A stretch of 60,860 nt of DNA, taken from assembly GCF_021462265.1 (NCBI RefSeq), contig NZ_JAJONF010000055.1, positions 1 through 60,860 on the forward strand, in the 5' to 3' direction. Made by a program: the position numbers and the translations under genes. The DNA comes from Streptomyces shenzhenensis. Its GTDB lineage: Bacteria; Actinomycetota; Actinomycetes; Streptomycetales; Streptomycetaceae. Below the pieces are notes generated by a model. That model had not been told where the DNA came from. It did no database searches and worked only from the letters and a program-made list of their open reading frames with translations. Positions 41,026-49,673 of this stretch are shown one piece after another (the stretch's first letter is position 1; every line of letters starts with the position of its first letter).

Positions 41026-42054
41026 CTAGGCGGGCACTGGGCAATCGATGCAGCGGAAGCTTCGTGGCGCGCCGTTCGGGGCTGTGGAATTGTCGAACTC
41101 GGAGAAATCGCCGCTGTCGTTTCTGTAGACGATGCCGATCCCATGTTCTGCGAGCAAGTCACGGAGCTCTTCACGAGGGAGCGAAGGCGTGAGAACCATC
41201 AGGTGGAGGGGTTGATCGTGGTCGAGCTCCCTCAAATAGCGCCGAGCATCGAGGAGTTGTGCAAGGGCTTGAGTGATGGACTCGCGTGCTGCGCTGGCCG
41301 TTGGCTCGTAGACCGTGTTGTTTGTGCGGTTGTATATGTCGAAAGAGAGCTGAGACGTTGAGTTCCGCATTGACAATTCGAGTTGAACAATGGGGTGCCC
41401 AGCTGCGGTCTCACGCTCTTCGAATGCTTCGGCTAGATCGTCGCGGGCTGCTTCTATTTGATCGGCATAGGTTGGTTGTTGTTGCCGTCGCTGACGGCGG
41501 TACGTCCGCGCGAGACGTCCCGCAGTCTGATTGAATCGAAACCTTGATCTGGGAGCTACTTGAAGAGTGTCGGAAGTATCCCGGATGTAGGGGCCAGTGG
41601 GGCGTAGCCGGAAGACAATGACGTTGCGGTGGTGGCCTAATTCGTCCTCGGCTTCCCGTATCTCGAATGGGTTGAGTTCGTCGACTTTGAACTGCCCGAT
41701 ATATCTATGCGTACGGGTGTCGCTCCCCGGTATCTTCCCTACTGCTATGAAAAGGTGTAGAGTGCGGCCCTTGTTCGCATGGTCGAGGATTGCGGCATTT
41801 CCGCCGCTCAGGGGCTGGTCTCCCCGCTTGCCGGCGCCGGTGTAGGTGAATATGGGGCCTATTTCGTCATCCTCGGCGAGCCACCCGTCGCGATATCCGT
41901 AGCGCTCGCCAATCTTGCTGTCCGAAAACAGAAGAACGTTCTTTTTTTCCACGGCTGGGCAGATTCCGGCGTAGCCACTGCCGCCGAGGACGGGATGGAT
42001 TTGCGCACGCGTGAGGACGGCGCCGGGCTGAAGCGGAGGTGTAGGCGTTGTCAT
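41026..42054 (-). CDS. SRA-like reader fused to a degenerate PD-(D/E)XK-like domain
   Basis: 342 residues. The N-terminal ~165 residues (TRAQIHPVLGGSGYAGICPAVE, KNVLLFSDSKIGERYGYRDGW, GPIFTYTGAGKRGDQPL, HLFIAVGKIPG, THRYIGQF) match the SRA-like modified-base reader of ScoMcrA-type restriction enzymes. No HNH domain follows. The C-terminal part (LSFDIYNRTNNTVYE, ITQALAQLLDARRYL, GIGIVYR) resembles a PD-(D/E)XK nuclease, with Asp239 and Glu250, but the lysine expected two residues after the Glu is Thr252 (EPT). Base composition is clearly lower in G+C than the flanks. It probably recognises modified DNA; cleavage is doubtful. The nuclease-like assignment is inference. Confidence 0.75.
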   Translation of the reverse strand: MTTPTPPLQPGAVLTRAQIHPVLGGSGYAGICPAVEKKNVLLFSDSKIGERYGYRDGWLAEDDEIGPIFTYTGAGKRGDQPLSGGNAAILDHANKGRTLHLFIAVGKIPGSDTRTHRYIGQFKVDELNPFEIREAEDELGHHRNVIVFRLRPTGPYIRDTSDTLQVAPRSRFRFNQTAGRLARTYRRQRRQQQPTYADQIEAARDDLAEAFEERETAAGHPIVQLELSMRNSTSQLSFDIYNRTNNTVYEPTASAARESITQALAQLLDARRYLRELDHDQPLHLMVLTPSLPREELRDLLAEHGIGIVYRNDSGDFSEFDNSTAPNGAPRSFRCIDCPVPA

Positions 42055-42155
42055 GAGGCGAGATTAATGGTTCCAGTGCCAACAGTGCGCGGGGGGTGCT
42101 AGAGGGTCCTTCGAGGGGCATTGTGGTCGCGCAGGGCCGGGGTGAGGATGGTGCG

Positions 42156-42731
42156 ATGAGTGACGCAATGGGTGCCGTCGTCTCGGCTGTTGTCGCCTTC
42201 GTGGCCGCAGTCGTCGGAGCGGTGATCGCTGGCAGGTACGCTAAATACGGGGCAGAAGTCGGCGGACGTAAGGCCGTTGAGGCCGCCTTGGCGCAGGTAC
42301 ATGGTCAGGCGGCAGTGGAACACTGGCAGTGGGTGCGTAGCCAGCGCCATCAATCCTTTGCCGCCCTCATTGCGGCTTATGCGGCTCTGGATGACGTATT
42401 CGCTCGTATTGCGCCTGAAGTACTTAACGGGCAGCGGCTTGATACGTCGACGGGACGCGAGATGCAAGGGTGCGCTCTCGAACTCCAAGCTAAAACGAGT
42501 CAATTGGCGCTATGGGGACCAAGCGAGGCGTATTCGCTGGCTTATGCGCTCACTGGAAAGTCGGTGGAGGCGATGGGTGCCTTGTTGCATATAGGGGGCA
42601 TAGGTGCCTCGGGGGTGAGTGGAGACTGGTCCAGATTTAGCCGAGTTAGAGGTGAGATGGTGGAGGCGTATGCGAGCTTCCTACAGCGAGCCGGCGAGAT
42701 AGTTCGTGATCCGCAGCAGCCGGTCAGCTAG
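42156..42731 (+). CDS. N-terminally membrane-anchored hypothetical protein
   Basis: 191 residues. An N-terminal hydrophobic helix (AVVSAVVAFVAAVVGAVIAGRY) is followed by an all-helical soluble part with amphipathic repeats (AAVEHWQWVRSQRHQSFAALIAAYAALDDV). It resembles small single-pass proteins often found beside phage or defence genes, but no family is recognised. ATG 42156 follows GGTGAGGATGG, a modest ribosome site. It diverges from the SRA gene and its stop overlaps the end of the DUF397 gene by 4 bases, tail to tail. Confidence 0.7.
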   Translation: MSDAMGAVVSAVVAFVAAVVGAVIAGRYAKYGAEVGGRKAVEAALAQVHGQAAVEHWQWVRSQRHQSFAALIAAYAALDDVFARIAPEVLNGQRLDTSTGREMQGCALELQAKTSQLALWGPSEAYSLAYALTGKSVEAMGALLHIGGIGASGVSGDWSRFSRVRGEMVEAYASFLQRAGEIVRDPQQPVS

Positions 42732-42931
42732 CGCATTTTGGCATCTGTTGCGGGCATTGCTTGTATAAAGCCTTGCCATGCAGCGGCGCTCCACGTGACC
42801 TGCGGACCCAAGGCGAACTTGGAATCGCGCACGGCTATTGCCTCAACGAGAAATGCAACTTCCAAACACTCGCCCCCCATGCCGTTGCTGTAGCTGCTCT
42901 TGTGCCACTGGATGTTGGACGACGACATCAT
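42728..42931 (-). CDS. DUF397-domain small protein coupled to XRE regulator
   Basis: 67 residues: IQWHKSSYSNGMGGECLEVAF, then VRDSKFALGPQVTWSAAAWQGFI, the DUF397 core. Its ATG (42931) overlaps the TGA of the upstream regulator in an ATGA arrangement with GGAGGAG just before it, so translation is coupled. In WhiJ-type systems the DUF397 protein is thought to modulate the regulator. Confidence 0.88.
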   Translation of the reverse strand: MMSSSNIQWHKSSYSNGMGGECLEVAFLVEAIAVRDSKFALGPQVTWSAAAWQGFIQAMPATDAKMR

Positions 42932-43776
42932 CGGGAATGCTCCTCCAGGAGTCTGGTGATCAGTGAGGTCGAGCGCTGAGGGCTCAGTGCCAATGCTCTG
43001 AGATGGTCGAACGCCTTCGCGTAGAGCGCCACATCCTTGGGTTCTTCAAGGTAGACCGAATCGGTGAGCCCCTCTCGGTAGACCATGTCGGGGTCCTCCT
43101 GCTCAGGGAAGCCGAGGACTGTGTACGACCCCGTCGTGGGGTAGGCGCCTGCATCGAACGGAAGGATCTGGAGAGTCACGTTCTTCAACTTGCCGATTTC
43201 CAGCATACGTTCGAGTTGTCGGCTCATGACCTGGCGGCTGCCGACCACGTGCTGCAGTGCGCTCTGGTGGATGACGGCCCACAGGTCGGGCGCGTCCTCT
43301 CTCGTGAGCAACTCCTGGCGGTGCATCCGGACATCGACCATGCGCCTGATGTCCTCGGAGGTGTGGTCGACCCAGGCGCGGCACTGCTCGGCAGCGTACT
43401 CATCGGTTTGCAGTAGGCCCGGGATGAACTCCGCTTGATACGTTCGCAAGTTGGAAACGGCCTGCTCAAGGCCGACATAGACAGAGAACCAGGCGGGGAT
43501 GGCATCACCGTGAGCGTGCCACCACCCCTTGGTCTTGGACTCCTTGGCCAGCGACTTCAGGAGGTCGCGTAGCTCTTCGGGGGTCGCGTAGAAGCGGCAG
43601 AGCGCATCGACATCTGAGGCTTGGACGCGCCCCTGTCCCGTTTCCATACGGCTGACCTTGGAACTGCTCCAGTCGAGCTCCTTGCCTACCTGGCTACAAG
43701 TGAGGCCGCTTTCCTCGCGAAGGCGCTTGAGTTCGATTGCCAGTCGGCGACGGCGCGCTGTAGGGGATCCGGCCAT
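42928..43776 (-). CDS. WhiJ-like XRE regulator with DUF5753 (Scr1-type)
   Basis: 282 residues. N-terminal XRE helix-turn-helix (ELKRLREESGLTCSQVGKELDWSSSKVSRMETGQ) and the DUF5753 sensor domain (IPAWFSVYVGLEQAVSNLRTYQAEFIPGLLQTDEYA, LERMLEIGKLKNVTLQILPF, YREGLTDSVYLEEPKDV). This family includes WhiJ of S. coelicolor and the Scr1 antitoxin-like regulators. The coupled DUF397 gene and the divergent ATPase complete the characteristic three-part locus. Likely controls both neighbours. Confidence 0.93.
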   Translation of the reverse strand: MAGSPTARRRRLAIELKRLREESGLTCSQVGKELDWSSSKVSRMETGQGRVQASDVDALCRFYATPEELRDLLKSLAKESKTKGWWHAHGDAIPAWFSVYVGLEQAVSNLRTYQAEFIPGLLQTDEYAAEQCRAWVDHTSEDIRRMVDVRMHRQELLTREDAPDLWAVIHQSALQHVVGSRQVMSRQLERMLEIGKLKNVTLQILPFDAGAYPTTGSYTVLGFPEQEDPDMVYREGLTDSVYLEEPKDVALYAKAFDHLRALALSPQRSTSLITRLLEEHSR

Positions 43777-43957
43777 GTCAACTCCTCGTAGTTAGCGGAA
43801 AGTCCATCCCACCGGAAGACGTCCGAAAGACCAATCACCCTTACGAGGGAATCCCTTCGTGCATGTTGCAGGAAGGGATTCCCCGCTGCGAATCTGTCAC
43901 TAGGAGTCACGGCTTCGTGGTGCTTCGCGACGGTGTGTGTGGGGAAGGTGGACGAAG

Positions 43958-44647
43958 ATGATCTACGCAAGTGGGCGTGTGGTCCGGGAGCCCTGGCTGC
44001 ACGAGTTTGCTGCCCATCCAGAAGAAGTCGCCCAACTGAGGCGGATGGTGAGGCTTCGACTCATCCTGTGGGGGTTGCAGGAGCATGTGGATGCAGCGCA
44101 GATCTGCGTATCAGAGCTCGTGACCAACGTCATTCAGCATGTCGGCGAGGGCACACCCACGACACTGCGCATGGAGCTCAATAGGCCGCACCTTCGTGTG
44201 GAGGTTGTGGATCCTGATCCTCGGGCGCTGCCTACCTTGCTTGCTGCTAGCACTGCCCTGGAATCGGGGCGCGGAATGGCGCTAGTCGACGCGGTGACCG
44301 ACCACCGGTGGGGTGTGACCCTGCGCGGCGACACCAAGGTGGTGTGGTGTGAGCTGACTGTTGACGACTTCGCTGTCTGTAGCCCAACAAACGGCCCTCG
44401 CGTCACGCGCGCTTCGGCCATCCTTGAGCTTTACGGAACCTGGCCGCTTGCGCACGGTAGTGCCGTTCTCGGAAGCGGCAGTCGGCTGAATGTGGCGGCT
44501 GCGGAAGAGGCCGCCATTGAGGCCATGGCAGACCTGCTGCACTGGTTGCGTGCGCACGGCCATGACCCCGATGACGTGCTCGACCGGGCCCAGACTCACT
44601 TTGAAGCCGAGATCGGTGGTGTTTCTGAAGCTCCTCTAGTCTGCTAG
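43958..44647 (+). CDS. HATPase_c-type (anti-sigma/AbaA-like) ATP-binding protein
   Basis: 229 residues. GHKL-type ATP-binding fold: N-box SELVTNVIQHVG, the VEVVDPDPRALP strand (G1-like), and ESGRGMALVDAV (G2). This matches the stand-alone serine-kinase-like ATPases of the RsbW/AbaA group found beside WhiJ-like regulators. The C-terminal ~75 residues (ILELYGTWPLAHGSAVLG onward) are an extra helical region of unknown role. Start ATG 43958 is chosen over GTG 43937. G+C is lower than the flanks but codon use is still actinobacterial. Confidence 0.88.
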   Translation: MIYASGRVVREPWLHEFAAHPEEVAQLRRMVRLRLILWGLQEHVDAAQICVSELVTNVIQHVGEGTPTTLRMELNRPHLRVEVVDPDPRALPTLLAASTALESGRGMALVDAVTDHRWGVTLRGDTKVVWCELTVDDFAVCSPTNGPRVTRASAILELYGTWPLAHGSAVLGSGSRLNVAAAEEAAIEAMADLLHWLRAHGHDPDDVLDRAQTHFEAEIGGVSEAPLVC

Positions 44648-44807
44648 TGCTGCGACCGGAAAGGTTCACCGGCTCGCGACGCCCGGCACGGCACCTCGCC
44701 GCGTTGTCGCATCACCCGAGTACATCCAGTACGCGGGCGATGCTCCGCCTTGCGATGCACCGCACCGGACGCCGCGAGCTTTCCGGCAAACCTTCCCGGC
44801 CACAGCA

Positions 44808-47800
44808 CTAGCTCGCGGCGATTGCCGAGTATGACCACACGTCGGCAGGCAGTTCATGGTGAAGTTGCCAGGTGATCGCCATGGGCTTGCTCCCCTCGTG
44901 CCGGACGTACGTCGCAGGGCCGAGCAGCATCCATGGTTGAGGCTTGCCGATGTCGGTGTCCTTATAGCGCCGCATGAACAGCAGCACGTGGCTACCGCGC
45001 TGCACATGCTGCTGATAACGCAGGCCCGTGGGTGAGGCGTCAGTGGTAGTGCTCTGGGACTCCCAGTGGAAGAGGGCAGGGCTCAGTGCATAGTCCTTGT
45101 AGCGGACCGTCGGCGAGAAGTCCTTCTCGTTCTTTTCGAGAGTGATCAGAAGGGCATCCGTTTGGTTCGGCTCGTCCCACAGGACGCCCTGAGCGAAGGA
45201 CCCAGGCATCTGCCCGTTGAGGCGAGCGACGCCAAGCGCGGCCAGGATCTCGGAGCGGTTGTACGCACTGTGGATTTTCAGGGGGATATGCGCGTGAGGG
45301 CCCTCCAGAGGGAGGGGGAAGTGGTCGGCCTGGCCCATCACGTGATCGAGTACCTGCTGTAGTTCGCTACGGAGAGCTCGCTGTTCGCGGAGTGATTCGA
45401 GGCCCTGGTCGTAGGAGGTGAAACCGCCAGCTTTGTCCCAGAGGTTAAAGAAGAGCATGCGCGCGTACGTTCTGTCCCTCGCGTCCAGGGCCTCATACGC
45501 TGGGGCGTCATCACTCAGCAGGCGGGTGTATGCCTCGGCACGCTCAGGGTCGTCAACATGCAGGAACGCGTACGCGCGCTTCAGTAGGTCTTCTTCGCCT
45601 GCTTGTTCAGGGAGATCGGCCAGGCCGGCGCGGCGCAGGACGGACGTCCACGAGTTGCTGGACTTGTACAGCTCTTTGATCTCCCGACGGCTTTCCCGCA
45701 GGTAGTCGGCCAGGAGTGGCGTGTTGAAGGTCTTGACCTCTTTGGCGAGGGTTTGGACGGTGGCCTTGATCTGCGTGCGGATGTTGTCCAGTACGAGGTC
45801 CTTGGACTTGCCCTCAAGGATGATCTGGCAGCCGGATGGCAGTAGCGGGAAGTCGTGCTCTGCGTGCTCAAGGAGGCGGTTGCGCGACAGGTTTGTCATC
45901 GCGCGGAACTGTTCCTCAAACCGGAACTCTGCGCGATGCTGGCCGATGAAGTCGAGCACAGTGAGTACGGGTTTGTCCGGCGTGCGGCGCAGGCCTCGGC
46001 CAAGTTGCTGAAGGAAGACCGTAGCGCTGTTCGTAGGGCGCAGGAGCAGCAGGGTGTCGACGTCCGGGATGTCCAAGCCCTCGTTGAACAGGTCTACCGA
46101 GAAGATGACCTGGATCTCTCCGGCCTTGAGCTCCGACAGGATTCGGTCTCGGACTTCGGGCTTCGATTCGCTATCCAGAGCCGCCGCCTCGAATCCTGCT
46201 TCCTGAAAGCACTTCGCCATGAAGTGGGCGTGCTTCCTGGTCACGCAGAAGCCCAGTGCGCGCATGCACGTCGGGTCGGATACCTTGTCACGCACCTGCT
46301 TGATGACGATGCGTGCCCGGGCGTGGTCGGCAGAGAACAAGTCGCCGAGTTGGCTCTGGTCGTACGTTCCCGACCGCCAGTTGAGGCGGCTGAGGTCTGT
46401 GCCGTCGGGCACACCGAAGTAGTGGAACGGGCAGAGGAGGTCATTGTCCAGCGCTTCCCATAGCCGCATCTCGGCGGCGATCCGACCTTCGAAGAACTCA
46501 TCCTGTACGTTCAGCCCATCGGCACGCTCAGGAGTGGCGGTGAGTCCGAGGAGTTGCTTCGGCTTGAAGTGGTTGAGAACGCGGCGATACGTCGAGGCGG
46601 TGGCGTGATGGAACTCGTCCACGACGATGATGTCGAAGTGCTCCGGGTCGAACTGCTCAAGTCGCTGATCGGTGAGCGACTGGACACTTGCGAAGACGTG
46701 CTGCCAGTCGCGGGGCAGTTCGCCGCTGAAGAGCGGTTCACCGAAGGATGCGTCATCGAGAACTTCCCGGTACTTGCGCAGCGATTGCTTCAAGATTTCT
46801 TTGCGATGGGCCACAAAGAGCAGCCGCGGATATTGTCTGCCGCCCCACTGTTTGTGCAGGCTACGGTAGTCGAGCGCGGCCATGACCGTCTTACCCGTCC
46901 CGGTGGCGGCGACCAACAGGTTGTGATCGTGGCCACGGACCTCACGCTCGACGCGTAGCCGTTCCAACATGTCGGCCTGGTGTGGGTAGGGGCGAACCTC
47001 AAGCCCCGAGAGGCTGATCTTGGCGTCCTGATTGGACGTTGAGCCACCCGCCACTCCAAGGGCTTCATCCAATTTGCGGGCGTCGCGATCCGGGTCGTAC
47101 TCCTCGAAGGCTATGTCATTCCAGTACGAGTCGAAGCTGGCCTCGAACTTGCTCAATACGGCAGGTGTAGCGACGGACGACAGGCGGACGTTCCACTCCA
47201 AGCCGTCTAGTAGCGCGGCCTTGGACAGGTTCGAGCTGCCAACGTACGCGGTGTCGAAGCCGCTGTTGCGGCGAAAAAGCCAGGCCTTTGCGTGCAGGCG
47301 CGTCGAGCGGGTCTCGTAGTTGACCTTCACTTCGGCGCCGAAATCTCGGACGAGTCGGTCTAGGGCATGCCGGTCAGTGGCACCCATGTACGTCGTAGTG
47401 ATGACGCGAATGGGAACGCCGCGCCGGGCGGCTTCGCGGAGCGAGCTCTCCAGGACCCGAATGCCGTACCACTTCACGAAGGCACACAGCAGGTCAATGC
47501 GGTCCGCCGTGGCCAACTCGGCGCGCAGTTCACTGCCCAGGCTCGGGTCCTCGGGAGAGTTGGTGATGAGCGCGGTTTCGGACAGGGGTGTAAGCGGTCG
47601 TATCGCGTAGACGCCGGGGGCTTCCCTCTCGGCGAGGGCCAGGAGCTGGCGGGGCCCATCGGCGATTAGCTCGATAGCATCACTGGTTTCGAGGTCGGCA
47701 GAGCTGGAGGCAAGCGATGCGATGATCTGGTTCGCTACCGCGACGCGCTTGTCCTGCGGCAACTGGCTGAGCCGCCGTCCTATAGCCCGGCCGATGTGTC

Positions 47801-47978
47801 GGGCGAGAACATGGGGTGATGATTCCTCGCTGACCTCGTCATCGATGGCCTTCCAGCCAGCCGCATCCAGCTGCTTTATCTGTTCCTGCATGCGGTGGGT
47901 GATGAGTTCCTCGTAAACACCCGCGACAGGCTGCGACAGGTCCCCCGGCTGAGCCACGCTGCTTCCCCAATCCCTCAT
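44808..47978 (-). CDS. PLD-domain DEAD/DEAH helicase with DUF3427 (defence-like)
   Basis: 1056 residues. Order: a PLD-like nuclease region (~150-290) with LHAKAWLFRR and GSSNLSKAAL; an SF2 helicase with Walker A ATGTGKT, the IIVVDEFHHA motif II (DEFH), GLTATPERADG and the C-terminal lobe (VIFSVDLFNEGLDIPDVDTLLLLRP, LQQLGRGLRR); then a DUF3427 C-terminus. Related proteins occur in bacterial defence islands, but I know of no experimentally described role for this exact set-up. ATG 47978 lacks a ribosome site; TTG 48017 is less likely. It marks the right end of the A+T-richer block. Confidence 0.9.
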   Translation of the reverse strand: MRDWGSSVAQPGDLSQPVAGVYEELITHRMQEQIKQLDAAGWKAIDDEVSEESSPHVLARHIGRAIGRRLSQLPQDKRVAVANQIIASLASSSADLETSDAIELIADGPRQLLALAEREAPGVYAIRPLTPLSETALITNSPEDPSLGSELRAELATADRIDLLCAFVKWYGIRVLESSLREAARRGVPIRVITTTYMGATDRHALDRLVRDFGAEVKVNYETRSTRLHAKAWLFRRNSGFDTAYVGSSNLSKAALLDGLEWNVRLSSVATPAVLSKFEASFDSYWNDIAFEEYDPDRDARKLDEALGVAGGSTSNQDAKISLSGLEVRPYPHQADMLERLRVEREVRGHDHNLLVAATGTGKTVMAALDYRSLHKQWGGRQYPRLLFVAHRKEILKQSLRKYREVLDDASFGEPLFSGELPRDWQHVFASVQSLTDQRLEQFDPEHFDIIVVDEFHHATASTYRRVLNHFKPKQLLGLTATPERADGLNVQDEFFEGRIAAEMRLWEALDNDLLCPFHYFGVPDGTDLSRLNWRSGTYDQSQLGDLFSADHARARIVIKQVRDKVSDPTCMRALGFCVTRKHAHFMAKCFQEAGFEAAALDSESKPEVRDRILSELKAGEIQVIFSVDLFNEGLDIPDVDTLLLLRPTNSATVFLQQLGRGLRRTPDKPVLTVLDFIGQHRAEFRFEEQFRAMTNLSRNRLLEHAEHDFPLLPSGCQIILEGKSKDLVLDNIRTQIKATVQTLAKEVKTFNTPLLADYLRESRREIKELYKSSNSWTSVLRRAGLADLPEQAGEEDLLKRAYAFLHVDDPERAEAYTRLLSDDAPAYEALDARDRTYARMLFFNLWDKAGGFTSYDQGLESLREQRALRSELQQVLDHVMGQADHFPLPLEGPHAHIPLKIHSAYNRSEILAALGVARLNGQMPGSFAQGVLWDEPNQTDALLITLEKNEKDFSPTVRYKDYALSPALFHWESQSTTTDASPTGLRYQQHVQRGSHVLLFMRRYKDTDIGKPQPWMLLGPATYVRHEGSKPMAITWQLHHELPADVWSYSAIAAS

Positions 47979-48269
47979 GCACAGCAATGACTCTGTTGTA
48001 GCAGGTGAGAGTGACAATCCTCAGGGTGACTGTGGTTTTTATGAGCTGCTGTTGGGCCGCCCGCTTCTTTCCAGTGTCGTGCCTCCGCGCCCCGTCTCAA
48101 GGCCGCTCCGGTACGAGGGAGAAGCGAGCGGGCGGCCCGGGGAAAGTGGACGGCTTCCGGGGCGCGCCCGGGGGTGGGCTGCGGTCTTGGCCGGGGACGG
48201 GGGCGCCTCGGGTCGTCCGGGCACGCCGGGTGGGCTCGGCGGCGGGTGGCGGGCTCGGGAATTGCGTGT

Positions 48270-49283
48270 TTAGGAGCCGTGACAGGCGTCGTACGGCTGG
48301 GGCTGGCCGCACCAGCAGTCCGAGGTGCGCTGGGGAGGCCAGGCCACTGCCCGGCCCCGCGCCGCCAGGGTCGTCGCGTACTGGGGAAGGAGGGTGGTGT
48401 CGCTCGGGGACGAGCCCTCCGAGGCGGCGAACGCCTCGTAGGAGGGGACCGTGCCGGTGACGATGCCCAGGTTGCCGGTGCCGGAGGCCGAGAGTTCGCG
48501 GAGGGAGGACTCTATGGTCGCGAGGTGCTCGGGGTGGGACGGGTATTCGGCGGCCAGGTCGGGGTACGCCGACAGGAGTTCCGTCAGTTCGGTCGCCGGC
48601 CAGTGCAGGACCGCCACCGGGAAGGGGCGGGAGAGGGCCTCGCGGTAGGCGCCGAGTTCGGCGCGGAGGCGGGAGATCTCCGCGGCCAGTTCCTCGGGGT
48701 TGTCCGAGCCCAGGGACCAGACGCGCTTGGGGTCGTGGAGCTCGTCCAGGGAGATGGCAGAGGAGGAGTGGAGGGTGTCGGCGCGGGCGTCCCAGTCGTC
48801 GTGGGGGAGGCCGAGCATGCGGCGGACCCGGTGGCGGCCGATCAGCACCGGGTGCGTGGCGTAGGGGGGTTCCTCGACGTCCGTGAGGAGGAGGGTGGCC
48901 GCCTCCGTGAACGTGTCGTGCGCCGCTTCCAGCTCGTCGTGGGATTCCAGGGATTCGGCGACGATCACCCAGGGGGCCGGGTCCCGGGGGGCCGTGGTGC
49001 GGATGCCGTCGATGATCGCCCGGGCCTCGGCCTCGTGGTCGTACTCCCACAGGTTCGACGCCTTGAGGGCCCTGACGAGAGGCGCGTTCTCCAGGGTGTC
49101 CGGGGTGGAGAGGAGGCGGTCGTAGAGCGCGGTCGAGGCGGGGCGGGCGTCGGCCAGTTCCAGGTGGGCCGCGGCCCGGAGGAGAAGGGTCTCGGCGTCC
49201 TCCGGGTACAGGCCGGCGGTCCGCTCCAGGCGTGCCGCTTCGGCGGTGTGGTCGACGTTCTCGGCAGGCGTGTCGGGGCGCAT
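48270..49283 (-). CDS. SEC-C motif TPR-like protein
   Basis: 337 residues. The N-terminal half is helical and TPR-like (LERTAGLYPEDAETLLLRAAAHLELADARPAS). The C-terminus ends in the SEC-C zinc-binding motif CWCGQPQPYDACHG, known from SecA and many accessory proteins. It probably binds a partner through the helices and a zinc ion at the tail. Exact function unknown. Start 49283 is chosen over 49313; neither has a good ribosome site. Confidence 0.88.
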   Translation of the reverse strand: MRPDTPAENVDHTAEAARLERTAGLYPEDAETLLLRAAAHLELADARPASTALYDRLLSTPDTLENAPLVRALKASNLWEYDHEAEARAIIDGIRTTAPRDPAPWVIVAESLESHDELEAAHDTFTEAATLLLTDVEEPPYATHPVLIGRHRVRRMLGLPHDDWDARADTLHSSSAISLDELHDPKRVWSLGSDNPEELAAEISRLRAELGAYREALSRPFPVAVLHWPATELTELLSAYPDLAAEYPSHPEHLATIESSLRELSASGTGNLGIVTGTVPSYEAFAASEGSSPSDTTLLPQYATTLAARGRAVAWPPQRTSDCWCGQPQPYDACHGS

Positions 49284-49339
49284 GAACGACACCGTACTGC
49301 CCGTCGGTGACATAAGGAGAGACGGGCGAGACTCCTCTC

Positions 49340-49630
49340 ATGCAGCTTTCCTTCGGCGGGCAGGTCATCGAGTGGCGGGGGCCCGCGCCGTACTACTTCG
49401 TTCCCGTGCCGCAGGACGAGTCCGAGGACATCCGGGCCGTGGCCGCCATGGCGTCCTACGGGTGGGGGGTCATACCCGTCGAGGCCCGGATCGGGGGCGT
49501 CGTCTTCGAGACGTCGCTCTTTCCCAAGGACGGCGGGTATCTGCTGCCGCTCAAGAGTGCCGTGCGCAAGCCGGAGGGGCTGTCGGCGGGGGATCAGGTG
49601 AGGGTCGAGATGACCGTCCGCCTGGGGTGA
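49340..49630 (+). CDS. DUF1905-domain protein
   Basis: 96 residues. QLSFGGQVIEWRGPAPYYFVPVP, then VIPVEARIGGVVFETSLFPKDGGYLLPLKSAVRK, match DUF1905, a small beta-rich domain often fused to YdeI-type domains. It is alone here. It binds an unknown ligand. ATG 49340 is clear. Short distance to the SEC-C gene on the other strand suggests a shared promoter. Confidence 0.88.
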   Translation: MQLSFGGQVIEWRGPAPYYFVPVPQDESEDIRAVAAMASYGWGVIPVEARIGGVVFETSLFPKDGGYLLPLKSAVRKPEGLSAGDQVRVEMTVRLG

Positions 49631-49673
49631 GGAGGGGCCGGGGACGCGGCGGGCCCGCACCCCCGGCCCCTGC

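Noticed and set aside
40786..48017. Prophage or integrative element
   Set aside because: No integrase, structural, replication or transfer genes and no flanking direct repeats were seen.
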